DNA from: Liolophura sinensis | Lineage: Eukaryota; Mollusca; Polyplacophora; Chitonida; Chitonidae | Reading direction: 5' to 3' | Length of the DNA stretch: 60,000 bases | Assembly (NCBI RefSeq): GCF_032854445.1 | Contig: NC_088302.1 | Coordinates: forward strand, 13,141,338-13,201,337 | Shown here: one piece after another, positions 10,338 through 21,322 of the stretch | Layout of the letters: each line of letters opens with the position of its first letter | Numbering within the stretch: the first letter of the stretch is position 1 | Position numbers and translations under genes: made by a program | The notes under the pieces: generated by a model | Told to the model about the DNA's origin: nothing | What the model saw: only the letters and a program-made list of their open reading frames with translations | The model's database searches: none

Positions 10338-11302
10338 ATTGGTTACATATACACAAAAATGGAATTGGCGTGTAATAAGGTGAAGAAAGGTTAATCGGGT
10401 TGAGTCTGACTTCAGAGTCATTGGTATATATATACACAAAATGGAATTAGCGTGGAATAAGGTGAAGAAAGGTTAATCGGGTTGAGTCTGACTTCAGAGT
10501 CATTGGTTACATATACACAAAATGGAATTAGCGTGTAATAAGGTGAAGAAAGGTTAATCGGGTTGAGTCTGACTTCAGAGTCATTGGTTACATATACACA
10601 AAATGGAATTAGCGTGTAATAAGGTGAAGAAAGGTTAATCGGGTTGAGTCTGACTTCAGAGTCATTGGTTACATATACACAAAATGGAATTAGCGTGTAA
10701 TAAGGTGAAGAAAGGTTAATCGGGTTGAGTCTGACTTCAGAGTCACTGGTTACATACACACAAAATGGAATTAGCGTGGAATAAGGTGAAGAAAGGTTAA
10801 TCGGGTTGAGTCTGACTTCAGAGGCATTGGTTACATATACACAAAATGGAACTAGCGTGTAATAAGGTGAAGAAAGGTTAATCGGGTTGAGTCTGACTTC
10901 AGAGGCATTGGTTACATATACACAAAATGGAATTAGCGTGTAATAAAGTGAAGAAAGGTTAATCGGGTTGAGTCTGACTTCAGAGTCATTGGTTACATAT
11001 ACACAAAATGGAATTAGCGTGTAATAAGGTGAAGAAAGGTTAATCGGGTTGAGTCTGACTTCAGAGTCATTGGTTACATATACACAAAATGGAATTAGCG
11101 TGTAATAAGGTGAAGAAAGGTTAATCGGGTTGAGTCTGACTTCAGAGTCATTGGTTACATATACACAAAATGGAATTAGCGTGTAATAAGGTGAAGAAAG
11201 GTTGATCGGGTTGAATCTGACTTCAGAGTCATTAGTTACATATACACAAAATGGAATTAGCGTGTAATAATGTAAAGAAAGGTTAATCGGGTTGAGTCTG
11301 AC
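10338..11302. repeat. 81-bp minisatellite, 11 full units plus partial ends
   Basis: Units beginning GGTTAATCGGGTTGAGTCTG start at 10389, 10471, 10552, 10633, 10714, 10795, 10876, 10957, 11038, 11119 and 11200. A partial unit precedes (10338-10388) and another follows (11281-11302). The period is exactly 81 except for the first unit (82). As 81 is a multiple of three, the minus strand stays open through the array (10418-11386, a 27-residue repeat containing NPINLSS). Unit differences change amino acids (S/Y, A/T, L/F, V/I) rather than being silent, so the array looks like a non-coding minisatellite that happens to be open. Confidence 0.9.
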
Positions 11303-12029
11303 GTAGCTTTTGCATGCATCAGAAATCCACCTACCCCATGCCTGAACGACATCCCCCATACCCCATTCATACAAGCTGTTGTACACGTCCCGATGGGTAA
11401 GAATGGGATTTAAACTGAGTTGACGGAATGGCTAAAAAAAAGAATAGCCTTACCTAATACAACAGAAAATTGGTAGGCTGTGAAAGGAGAACCATTTAAA
11501 TGAGAGAAAAAGACTCAGCTTCAGAAGGGCGCTGTGTGGAGTAATTCACAACTGATTTCACAGGGCATAAATGTGAGTCTGGTTAAACTTTTAATCTGTA
11601 GCACTACTGATCGCCCACACTGGTCAGTTTTAGAAAAACGAATAACGACTTGCAGATAACTGCCTTGTGATCCTTGTAAAACCTGGATGTCTTCCTGTTT
11701 TAGTGGGCGGTTTGCATTAGCAGCGGTCGTGTTTTCTAGTTCGCCGACTTAATCCTAAAATCCTAAAAAATGACAAAATGAAGGCTGCCTTAAAAAGCGT
11801 GGATTCGTATTCGTAGCACACATGGTCTAAAGCATAGGGGAGTTTACTCAAAATATCCAGTGTTATTGCAGCAGGCGCGTCTTTAGATTGACTACGCTTA
11901 TGCATGCATTCGAGCATTTCCCGGACAATAAAATTTGTGGGTGTGTCCACCCTGCGCTTTTATGCTGGTAAGACAGAGCTGATAAATAAGTGGAATGAAT
12001 TAATTTTGATTAGTTACTAGTGTGGTAAA
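11303..12029. other. Intergenic sequence, nothing recognised
   Basis: One minus-strand ORF (11717-11950, 77 codons) has no recognised domain and no visible splice context. Confidence 0.35.
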
Positions 12030-12150
12030 TCTTCACGGATTTGATCAAAGAAAAAGCAACACAGATAGTGTATCTTTGTTGATGGTATTAAATGTGTAGT
12101 CGGAGGTGCTACTCTTTGTTATTCTAGAAATCTGCAGATGTAAGATAGGA
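12030..12150. repeat. Third copy of the 8.3-kb dispersed repeat
   Basis: It shares GCAACAC(A/T)GATAGTGTA, GTTGATGGTATT and GGAGGTGCT with 8432-8540, in the same orientation. Confidence 0.55.
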
Positions 12151-12554
12151 TCGGGTTATAGTGGGGTTGCTCCCATGGTTCCTTGCTTTATGGCACAAAC
12201 TGAACAAGAGATTTATCAGTTTCAAATTCTTCCTCAGGGATGCAGGTCTCCGGGTCCAAGATACCGGTGTTGATGTGTAAATGTCCTTACTGCCTAACGG
12301 CTGATCTTAAATAAATTAGACTATCTATTTGTTTATAAGTACCGGGTATATAATCAGTAGTTCACAAAAATCATGCACCTATTAGAGGATTCATGCAAAA
12401 AAAGGTTTCGGGTTGAGGTTCATCGACGACTTGTAGGATTTGTAACATTTGAAGATCACGATAATTAGACAACTGAAAGAGAGTTTAGTAGAAGCTGGGT
12501 TTTGTGGTGCAAAATTTTCACAGTACAGTTCCTGCATCAGCACATCACTGCATT

Positions 12555-12690
12555 GAGTCCATTATGTTACAAGGGGACATCCACCTTGTTTATTAAAAGT
12601 CACCAAAGTATATAAATGTGGCGAGTCCATTATGTTACAAGGGGACATCCACCTTGTTTACCAAAAGTCACCAAAGTATATAAATGTGGC
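12555..12690. repeat. 68-bp tandem duplication
   Basis: Two near-identical units, 12555-12622 and 12623-12690, begin GAGTCCATTATGTTACAAGG and end ATAAATGTGGC. Only a few bases differ, so the duplication is recent. Confidence 0.9.
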
Positions 12691-13309
12691 CACAGAATAA
12701 ATGTAACGACAGACCGAGGTGAGAGATGAAGTCGTATGTCGTATGGGAATGTTGTGAGAGCTGATAGAAACTTATTGATTACCGATATCTATCTTTTGCA
12801 AAAGTTATTGATTACACTTATCAGCCCCCATCATACCCCCCTCCGTCCCACTCTTCCTTTGAATGTACTTACCTAACGCAGTGTAACAACGGGTGTAATT
12901 CCCAGTGTTCGCGCTTTTATGCTGGCCCAAGTAGTAGAAAACAACAATAGGTCCACCATTTAACAGACAACAAATCAGATCAAGTACCGGAAAATAAATT
13001 TTATTTGCAATACACACGTTCTGCCAGCTCAGCAATACTGTACCAAGGATGTGCCTGAGCTATATGCTATATTACCAGTGACCAAAAGTTACCAGGGTTG
13101 TTCTCTCGAGTTCCGAAGTCCGATCCCTTTCGACAACCTGTTTCTTACCCTCGCTCTCCGACTACTGGTCTCGACCCTAAGCTTCATTTCAGGGAGAGTT
13201 TATATAGGATATCGTGGTTAACAGATTGACCATTTACTTAGTTTTGGCAAAAGGCTTAACAGTCCGTTAGGCTTGTTCTTGGCTTATCGAAACGAACGAA
13301 CACATTGGC
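12691..13309. other. Intergenic sequence, nothing recognised
   Basis: No gene recognised. A short minus-strand ORF at 12805-13035 is probably chance. Confidence 0.35.
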
Positions 13310-13933
13310 GTGATGTTCTGTGCCAGAACGGCCAAATATATTCTAGCAGCAGGAGGTCTCACCTATGTCTCTTATGACGCCGAAATGGGACGAAAAGAGT
13401 CACAAGGCTGCATATTAGGCAATTTGCCTGTGAATGTAACATTTGGCAAGATCATCCGTGAGAACAATTTGTATGTACATGTAACATTTGGCAAGACCGT
13501 CCGTGGGAACAATTTACATGTGGATGTAATATTTGACCAAACCGTCCGTGGGAACAATTTGCATGTGCATGTAACATTTGGCCAAACCGTCCGTGGGAAC
13601 AATTTGCATGTACATGTAACATTTGGCAAGACCGTCTGTGGGAACAATTTGCATGTGGATATAACATTTAGACAAACTGTCAGTGGGAACAATTTGCATG
13701 TGGATGTAACAATTGGCAAGACCGTCAGTGGGAACAATTTGCAAGTGGATATAACATTTAGACAAACTGTCAGTGGGAACAATTTGCATGTGGATGTAAC
13801 AATTGGCAAGACCGTCAGTGGGAACAATTTGCATGTGGATATAACATTTAGACACACCGCCCGTGGGAACAATTTGCATGTGGATGTAACATTTTGCAAG
13901 ACCGTCCATGGGAGCAATTTGTATGTAATGTAA
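13310..13933 (+). CDS. Low-confidence ORF made mostly of 15-residue repeats
   Basis: An ATG at 13310 opens a 207-codon frame: about 42 non-repetitive residues followed by eleven repeats of the type VTFGKTVRGNNLHVD. The repeat is the in-frame reading of a 45-bp minisatellite. The array is also open in minus-strand frames, which is expected of any stop-free unit whose length divides by three, so openness alone does not show coding. There is no signal peptide or known repeat family. A secreted or structural repeat protein is possible; a non-coding minisatellite is more likely. Confidence 0.2.
   Translation: MMFCARTAKYILAAGGLTYVSYDAEMGRKESQGCILGNLPVNVTFGKIIRENNLYVHVTFGKTVRGNNLHVDVIFDQTVRGNNLHVHVTFGQTVRGNNLHVHVTFGKTVCGNNLHVDITFRQTVSGNNLHVDVTIGKTVSGNNLQVDITFRQTVSGNNLHVDVTIGKTVSGNNLHVDITFRHTARGNNLHVDVTFCKTVHGSNLYVM
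13436..13930. repeat. 45-bp minisatellite, 11 units, with a 90-bp higher-order period
   Basis: Units start at 13436 and then every 45 bp through 13886. The consensus contains GGGAACAATTTGCATGT. From 13661 onward two unit types alternate (ATAACATTTAGACA and GTAACAATTGGCAAG) as an A-B-A-B pattern, a 90-bp higher-order repeat. The outer units are more diverged. Confidence 0.9.
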
Positions 13934-15308
13934 CATATGGCCGTTAAAATGCGCCTGACTCTAAAAGCCAACTCACTTCCGCAATGTTATATGGGTTCCA
14001 GATTGATATTAAGGACACCACGACCATTGGAGGGAATTCTCCACCTGAGGAGTTCGTTAAGGGGTCAAACTGTGTAGCTTCACAAATGTCACCTCGGCAA
14101 GGCAATCCTCATTGCAATTTTTGGTCACCACGACCAGATAATGATTCAACAGACGCATTCCCCAAGTTAAGTATTGTTTAAGATTGAAACTGTGAACCCC
14201 CGAAAGTTAATGGTGGCTCGGTATATCACAAGCTCTGTGATGCATCTGGCATGAAAGTATGATTCTGAAACAATGTTTGACTGTAGAGAGTCTTGGTGGC
14301 GTCTCAATGCGCTTTGCAGTCCTGAAATCGTCTGTCACCGTCTGATGCCACTAGGGAAACTCGAAAAGGACAAAAAGCTGTTGCAGTATTATATGGCCTG
14401 GAAAGCTACACTTTGCCTGATAGTTAACAAGGGTCGATGTCAGACCTGCCTTCGAAGTCGGCTACCGCCTATTCAAAAAAAAAACCCGTGGCACTTCTAC
14501 AAAACAACAAACATACTCGTGTAAGCAGAAGTCATCACCGTCACAAGTATTGCGGACAATCAATGACAGCAACAATGAAAATCGAAATACACCACAACCA
14601 GGAGAATGTCATGATTTATGTATGAAGTCTGGTGTTGCAGATGTGGCAAATGGTTGGTTCGCATCCAATGTTCCAAGGGCGTCCCACAGGACAAAGTCAC
14701 AACTACGGCGTCAAGGTTACATTTCTCAGATCAAAGCCAATTTTGATTCACAGCGAACTGAATGGACATATTTGTATAATTTCTTACATACCTTTGTCTT
14801 TGGGAGCTAGTGTTAAGCGTTCTTTTCGAAATGGATCTTGTGATTATGGATTTGGAACGCCTTTTACGGACTACAAATGGTATATGAATGTCGGACTTGA
14901 CGCTTATATTTCCTCATTCCCAAATCCGATGTTCAACAGATTCAAGGCTTCAATCAGCTCATAGCCACAGTTCAACAACTGACCATAATCAGACTTCTGG
15001 GATGCCACAGTGCTGGGTAAATCACAGTTCTAAAAGCATATCACCAGGGACAGGAATCTGGCCAGAGGACGACGAAGGAACGGGACTCTCTCGGATATCT
15101 TGGCAAACTTTTCGGCAACGGGCAGCCTCGTTAATGAAGTTAACTAAACGCTTTGCGGGTAAAGAACCCGGGTTAAAAAAGACGCACGATTTAAATTGCT
15201 TTTTGTTGAAACCTTCTTCAAAAACAAAGAAAGAAAGTAACTTTTAGAAAGAAAGTAACTGGAATCCTTTTGCCGCATTGGGTGGTCAGTATATGTATTG
15301 TTGTGCAG
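13934..15308 (+). other. Cluster of overlapping plus-strand ORFs, unidentified
   Basis: Frames at 13984-14181, 14273-14524, 14550-14810, 14632-14964 and 14888-15247 overlap and shift between one another. They could be a decayed coding sequence or chance. The last frame is charged and Ser/Thr-rich and ends in a tandem AGAAAGAAAGTAACT (two potential donors) at about 15228-15260. No family recognised. Confidence 0.25.
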
Positions 15309-15572
15309 GACGGCGATGTTGAGGAGCCTAGTAATCAAAAGGTAAATAGCAAACATGATCAACAAAAGAGCGAGACAAAAGTGACACCTTTCGACATGTC
15401 TCTCGAATCGCTGTTTGCCGAAAGCGGAGCTAAATTTACCACCATTGTTTTCAACGAAGGCTCAGAAGACGTTGAAATCACCACAGCTGAGTTCGGGGAA
15501 AAGGAATGGCAACAGTTGATGAGGGGGTCATATATCATTGTGAAACAAGAAGTCACTTGCATATTCGTTTAA
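15309..15572 (+). CDS. Candidate terminal exon of an unidentified gene
   Basis: After TTGTTGTGCAG (acceptor AG at 15307-15308) a frame of 87 residues runs to TAA at 15570-15572. It begins DGDVEEPSNQK and includes SLESLFAESGAKFTTIVFNE. The residue composition is balanced, acidic and protein-like, better than the neighbouring ORFs. A possible poly(A) signal AATAAA lies near 16120. The frame is also open upstream of the acceptor to an ATG at 15270, so it may be a stand-alone ORF. The family is unknown. Confidence 0.35.
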   Translation, partial: DGDVEEPSNQKVNSKHDQQKSETKVTPFDMSLESLFAESGAKFTTIVFNEGSEDVEITTAEFGEKEWQQLMRGSYIIVKQEVTCIFV

Positions 15573-15879
15573 CGCAAAACTTTTTTATATTCTTGAAAAG
15601 TTCACAATAATTTTGGTTAAATAATGCAGAAGCCTCCTCGTAGAGGTGAGTCCCAGCTCTGACATATGGTACACTCCACAGAACCGTGCATGGATATGCC
15701 CAAGCTAAATAAGAAATAATGGTTAAGTAACCGTATAGTAGCATAAACTAGAGCTGTACAAAGCGTTTCACTTTCTGTCAATGTTTTGTTTGAGATTTTT
15801 AGATCGGCTATTTTATGCAAAATGGACAGCAAAACACAAACATCCTTGGAGAAAATGGCCACACAGAAGGCTATATCAG

Positions 15880-16775
15880 CAGTATACCAACAATCATTCA
15901 ATTTGGACATTCAATGCCAATATTCGCAAGGCCGTTTCCCAAAACGACGTTTAACACAAACACAAAGAAAATATATACAATACGAAATTAGTACGGGGAT
16001 TTTGCAAAGAGAAGCTGTCAACAATTTTTATTCATGTTGGAAGGGAGCAATGTATGTCTAGGCGAATGAGTGAAATCAGTGTTCAAAACGTGTACCATGC
16101 TGGTATATAAGTTGTCAATAATAAAATATGCATCAATTGAGTTTTGAAGACATTTATTTATATCTAATTAGATGTCGATCTATTTCAACAGGATGAATAC
16201 AGAGCCCTAACCTCGGTTTCAGTGGAATTAGACACAATCATAAAGCCGATTGTCAGATATTCTGGAAGATCTGTTCATATTTCCTTATAAGAGAATAATA
16301 TAGTTATAAAACGTACGAAATTTGGAGTGAAGGCGTTTGATAGAATAATGTTGATACACTTTTTTTGAAGTAATAACATTGATTGAAATCGTCACATAAA
16401 ACACAGGGTCTAACAAATGCTAAAAGACGAGATGTGGACAAGTCATCCTTCGGTATATTGTTGTCTAATTAAGGATAATGTCAAAATTGAAACTATGCCC
16501 TTTTGTAGTCCGCGACAGAGGAATCTATGTGTCGAAAGAGACATTCGTATTCCACAATAACGGCCAGGCCATTTCTCCAAATGACGTTTAACACAAACTG
16601 CCAAAGAGCCAAGAAAGTAAGTATATAAAAGACGAAATTAGAACAGATCTATGCGTCAAAACAGACATTCGTATACCAGCATAAAGAAGCAGTTATCAGT
16701 TTTCAGTGATGCTGAAAACACGCCAGGTGTGTTCTAGGCCGATGAGTCAAATCAGTATTCAAATCGTATACCACA
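15880..16775. repeat. Diverged local duplication (about 15880-16100 and 16545-16775)
   Basis: The two blocks share GACGTTTAACACAAAC, ACGAAATTAG, and near the end TCTAGGC(G/C)GATGAGT(G/C)AAATCAGT, in the same order. The second block holds a further internal repeat (GACATTCGTAT(T/A)CCA at about 16541 and 16665). The ORF at 15786-16061 falls in the first block; its counterpart is not open in the second, which argues against coding. Confidence 0.6.
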
Positions 16776-17849
16776 AACCATTTTGCTCCGATTCAGATCT
16801 TGAAAACCTGTGGATTTCTTTAAATTCAACCTTTGGATTAATTAGAGCTAGTATATCAACAATATATCATTTAGTGAAAGAGAAATATCGGACTTGATGG
16901 GGATAACTCCCTAATAGTTTCTGCAAATAGTTGCATTGCTTCGAGAACAGATATAACTAAGCCAATAGGGCGGCACAATTTGTACCCTTCAGAATACTTA
17001 TACACTGTTGATGTATTGTTTCCCCGAATTTCACATAAATGTTAATAAGAAATTCAAGCAACTCGACAAACAACGAAACATGCCTCTTTCGACAAAGTAT
17101 TTGCTTCTCACGTTTATACATATACCTTTGATGACAAATAGCGCAGCTTCTTATGACCGTTTTGAGATCGAACTCTTTTGTTGCCATAAGTACAGCAAGT
17201 CCTACTACGTCACATGACTTGTTAAAAATGTTTGGCCACACGAGTATATACATTGTTCATTTCAACCGCAAATCTGTTTGAATAAGCACCTTGCAGTACA
17301 CACAGTGTAGAGTCTGTTTGTGTTTGTGTTGTTCGGAAAGTATGTAAAGTGGTGATTAAATTTGTGACAAAAACATGTAATCATTTGTGGATTTCCATGT
17401 GACTTGTCTCCCCCACGCCTGTCTCAGTCATGCTGAAGTTCTTTCATGTTGTAGTTCATTACCATTCTGTCCACGGAAACGAGAACGATGCTTCTTGCAT
17501 CACGTGAGTTTCCACGTGGTGAAAACGAAAACGTTTGAGCACTCTGATAGCACTGCAACCAGCACTTAGGCACAAGGCTTTATGCCAAGATTGTCAGATT
17601 TTACAGGTTATGAGCAAAACCTTATTAGTCATTAATTCCGGGTCTGCGTGAATTACGATAGTCTTTGAGTTTCATTATTTATGTGCTTTCATTTATTGAT
17701 GTGCTCTCTCACGCCTGGGGAAGTGATCCCCAAAACGTGAAAAATTCCGCAAAATTCAACTTGTCCCAATATCCAGGATTACTTATGCTGATGGATTGAG
17801 CAGTCCCTTATCCCTTTGAATTGTTTTTATGGGATCTTTCATTAAAGGT
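16776..17849. other. Intergenic sequence, nothing recognised
   Basis: Overlapping short ORFs on both strands at 16957-17253 are not recognisable. No repeats stand out. Confidence 0.35.
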
Positions 17850-18625
17850 AATGACAAAACAGCATATTGAGTAGTTCTAGGCCCATGGCGTTTAATAAAA
17901 TGCAATAAACATTAAGCCTTTTATACCTAATTCTGATTAGGCTATGTTGCTAGGGGGCGTATAAGTTGTTACAGTTAAAGCATTTACGTGAAAAGTTAGA
18001 ATATAGCCCGAACTGAGGCAAACTGATTTGCAGGTTACGCGTGACCGTTTACCAATTATTTTCTCTGTTCTACTCCGTGCATTAAACTTTCGCGGTTGTT
18101 ATTTACCTATAACAATAGTGTGTAATTGTTTTGCTTAGATCCCACGTTGTTATATTTTTTCATAAAGCTTTTGAGAATGTCTTTAGATATGCAACATTTT
18201 TCTCATTTTTTCCTAGTCAAGAGCGTAAATAAAGGTAAATCAGTCACACTGGATTTAAATCCACTTCTCTTTCATGGTTAAGGTAAAGAAATAATTGAAG
18301 TTCGAAATTAAGCTTTAATATCTTCGGTGACTTGTCAGTTAAGGGGAGTAAACTTCGGATGTCCTAATAAGAAGGCGCAACTGTTCTTATCTCCCCTTTT
18401 CTATCCCTGCGTGGTTCGTTAGTTAAGCGAACGCAATTACTCAAGAACAGTTTATTTGTTTTGTTCATTTTTATTAAATCTAGGCCGCTGACCTCTAATA
18501 AACTGCAATTAACATCATTGTATGCAGGATTTTACCTAATTCTGCTTAAGCCGTGATAGTGGCTTGTAAGTTACTTATATTTAACAATTTACATAACCAC
18601 TTGAAATAAAGCCCTTGCTTGAGTG
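17850..18625. repeat. Two decayed copies of a repeat family also seen in Spinster introns
   Basis: Blocks at about 17855-18027 and 18472-18625 share TTATACCTAATTCTG-type and CTAGGCC phrases in the same order. The first also matches the inner part of the element at 57.0-57.4 kb (GGGGCGTAT(A/C)AGTTG, GCATTTAC(G/A)TGA, GTTAGAATA). Confidence 0.45.
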
Positions 18626-19063
18626 TCATGTCCATAGTGTCTTCGGTATGATGCTTCAGTGGTGGCAGCATTTATGTGGCGTGGACTCGCCGTGCCACTA
18701 GTATAAAAGTCTCAGCAACTGTTCTCGGGTTTTTCTTAAGCTTTCACGCATTAATACTCTTACGTCATGAAACGCCATATGGGCATAAAAAGTCTGTGCA
18801 TTCTGCTGCACATGCATGAGATAAATATCCGATATGAGAATTAAATGTCTTTTACATTTAAAAAATTTAAATTAAAATTACTCTTATTTTTTTATTCCTA
18901 AGTATTCTTACCATGAGAAGTACTCGCTTCAATGATAAGACTTCGCTTGAAATTTGTTGATTGATAATGTTTCATGAGGGGCTGCATATTTGGCCGGAAT
19001 TGTCTTTTTTATCTTCTTCCAGGAAGACAGTTGGGGGAAACTTGTTAGAGTAAAAGCTTATAC

Positions 19064-19225
19064 GGTGCACAGAGAGTAAAACCAGAGCAAACAGCGCATG
19101 TGGTAGCTGGTATATATCCACACCCAACTGGTGAAATGCGGCCTCTTGTCAGTTTACTGGTACCTCAGTTAGAGTTCATTTATAACTGTTTGTATACATG
19201 CTTTAACAGTAGCAAATTACCCCCC
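19064..19225. mobile_element. Half copy of the 57-kb MITE-like family
   Basis: The terminal phrase CACAGAGAGTAAAACCAGAGCA is followed by GCGGCCTCTTGTCAGTTTAC, a CCTCAGTTAG phrase and AACAGTAGCAAAT. All occur in the same order at 57003-57150. The right half and second terminus are not seen here. Confidence 0.6.
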
Positions 19226-19290
19226 GCCCCCCTCAAACCCCTCCACACCAGAATCTTGGCGTGAGCAGAATTAGGTCAAAAATATGCAAT

Positions 19291-19407
19291 GATGTCATTT
19301 GCAAAATAGTACATTTTACTCCAGCCAATGATGTTACTTGCAAAATAGTACACATTACTGCAGCCGATGATGTTACTTGCAAAAATAGTAGACATAACAA
19401 GTCTAGA
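19291..19407. repeat. 39-bp tandem repeat, three units
   Basis: The phrase GATGTTACTTGCAAAATAGTA (first copy GATGTCATTTGC) starts at 19291, 19330 and 19369. The third unit is partly degraded. Confidence 0.8.
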
Positions 19408-19868
19408 GTTACTCACAAGCAAAAAGTAAATAGACCTTGCTAAGATGAATGGTAAAGTTGTCTACGTTTGAAGCCACACACGAACTAGTGAGACTGGATA
19501 CGATCATTTGATTGCCTTAACTGGTCGTAATCATAGATTTTATGTACTCGTATGTACATATGTATGTATGTATACTTGAGATTTGACGTCGTACATAACA
19601 ATTTGTCGGTCATATGACGACGAGGAGACATTAGGTGTGTGTACGTGTAGGCCTACAGTCTTCTTGTGCCAGAAGGAGACGATGTCGTCAGTGTGCTGCC
19701 GCAACTGAAGTATCATGCCGAAGACACTAGACATGACACCCCACTCGGTCACATTATACTGACACCCCCACACAGTCACACTATACACCGGACCAACCAG
19801 CCGTTTCCTTACTCCAACCTCTCAGTTTTTTTGATCATCAGCAAGTACCATTTTTAAAGTTTTTGGTA

Positions 19869-19942
19869 TAACCCCACCCTGGTTTGATCCCGGGTCTCCC
19901 GACTTCGAGATAGACGCTCTGACCATTGGGCCACAGAAGCGG
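19869..19942 (-). other. tRNA-like sequence (probable SINE head or tRNA relic)
   Basis: On the minus strand an A-box-like TGGCCCAATGGTCAGAGCG (19915-19933) and a B-box GGGATCAAACC (19881-19891) are spaced 42 bp apart, as in tRNA genes. A convincing acceptor stem and a normal 7-nt anticodon loop cannot be drawn, so a functional tRNA is unlikely. Confidence 0.5.
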
Positions 19943-20194
19943 TCCTACACTACAGACGTTATAGTCTTGAACGCAAACAACTAAATGTCAGTTATTAACA
20001 AACGCTTTATTGATATGTAATTGACATGTTACAGTTCAGTTAATCAGTATATAATATATTTATACAATCTTAAAGTTAATGAATTTCCAATGTCAGGCAA
20101 AGGCAATCAAGTAAAATTTATCCCTGTGCGGGAAGATAAATTATATAGAATCAACAAAACACAATATCAGCACTGAAATACGATAGTATAATAA

Positions 20195-20390
20195 AGGAAA
20201 GTGTCCCATTGTGTGTTTTACAACAAAATAGCATGTGTCCCAACACTAAATAGCACGTATCCCAACAAAAGACAGCGTGTGTTCCCACACAAACAGCAGA
20301 TGTCAAAGTACAAATTAACACGTGTTCCGACAAAAGCAGCACGTGTCCCATTGCAAAACAGTATGTGTTTTAACACAAAGCATAAGATTT
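20195..20390. repeat. Degenerate short tandem repeat (AGCACGTGTCCCAACA-like)
   Basis: About seven loosely related units of 20-25 bp share (A/G)CA(C/T)GTGT(C/T)CC and ACAAAA. The spacing is irregular, so this is an old array. Confidence 0.55.
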
Positions 20391-21215
20391 TATACCCTGA
20401 CGAGGGTCAAAGGAACTCCGTTTGCAATATGTCTGCGTCCTGTCAATACATAATTTTACAATCAACTTTAAGCCATATTTTAAACCATTGACTAGTATTA
20501 TACATTTAGATCTTTTCCCTTAAACACGACAGTGCTCATGCACGGGACTGAAGAAAACCGATGTCTGGGAAGCCGCCTCACTATGTCGACCACTTCAGAG
20601 AGGTTGGCCATTTAAGGCCCATTTTCACTCTTAAAAAAAACGAGTGTAGAATTACCCTCAGCAATTCCAAACGAAGCTATGAAGGTATGATTTTCTATAT
20701 ACAAGCAAGGTAGGTCTGTCAAGTGTTAAACCCAGTCTGTTATATATGTCTTAATCGCATCACCGTCTTAAAAATGTTTAAAAAAAGAAAAACAAGGTAC
20801 TAATGAACAATAATTCGTACAAAATACTGTATGTATATGACTGACTATCCAAACTCAGCTTGCCTAACCTCTAAAATACTCTTGTTACGTCATGTTACAT
20901 GTTGTGATTTCTTTTTTATTTTGTTAAATCAGTCACTGTTTTGTTTTTGGTTTGCGACGAATATAGTAATTATTTGTTAATAATTGTAATATTCACATTC
21001 CCGGTTGCTTTGCACTAATCGTTGAAAAACCAACCGGATTATCTATTATACAAACTTTATATATACACCACTCGGTTTTTAAACATCATCATTTTTCGTT
21101 TATAACAACATATTGTAAGAAAACAACGTTCTATAAGTTTGAATTATGACGCTAATATAAGATACCGGTATACATAACTGTACAATTAAAGTAATGCCGC
21201 GATTCTCCTTTAAAT
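20391..21215 (-). other. Putative SKOR 3' UTR and flank
   Basis: An AATAAA on the minus strand (TTTATT at 20915-20920) lies about 300 nt beyond the proposed SKOR stop at 21216 and could be its poly(A) signal. Nothing else recognised. Confidence 0.3.
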
Positions 21216-21322
21216 TTATACACTGGGGCTGGAGTTGTCTGCCTTTTCTCTTTGACATGAACAGGGGTCGCTGCAGTCGGGCTGTAATCCACAGGATACG
21301 TTGTGTAAAGCATCGTGGACTT
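21216..21322 (-). CDS. SKOR: Proposed SKOR terminal exon
   Basis: Acceptor TTCTTGTCCTCCCCAG (ending 21323) is strong. In phase 1 the frame reads EVHDALHNVSCGLQPDC and runs to TAA at 21216-21218, 34 residues. The hydrophobic spacing (I, M, V, L, V) continues the preceding coiled coil, which favours this exon over the open frame at 21577. Another frame through the same exon is also open, so RNA evidence is needed to settle it. Confidence 0.45.

Noticed and set aside
10389-11302. CRISPR-like array
   Set aside because: The repeats are directly adjacent without unique spacers and the DNA is eukaryotic; it is a minisatellite.
10418-11386. 322-codon minus-strand ORF as a repeat-protein gene
   Set aside because: It is the 81-bp minisatellite read in a stop-free frame; unit differences are mostly amino-acid changing and no start context, signal peptide or exon structure supports coding.
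13372-13971. Minus-strand ORFs of 199, 140 and 71 codons over the 45-bp array
   Set aside because: All are shadows of one stop-free 45-bp unit.
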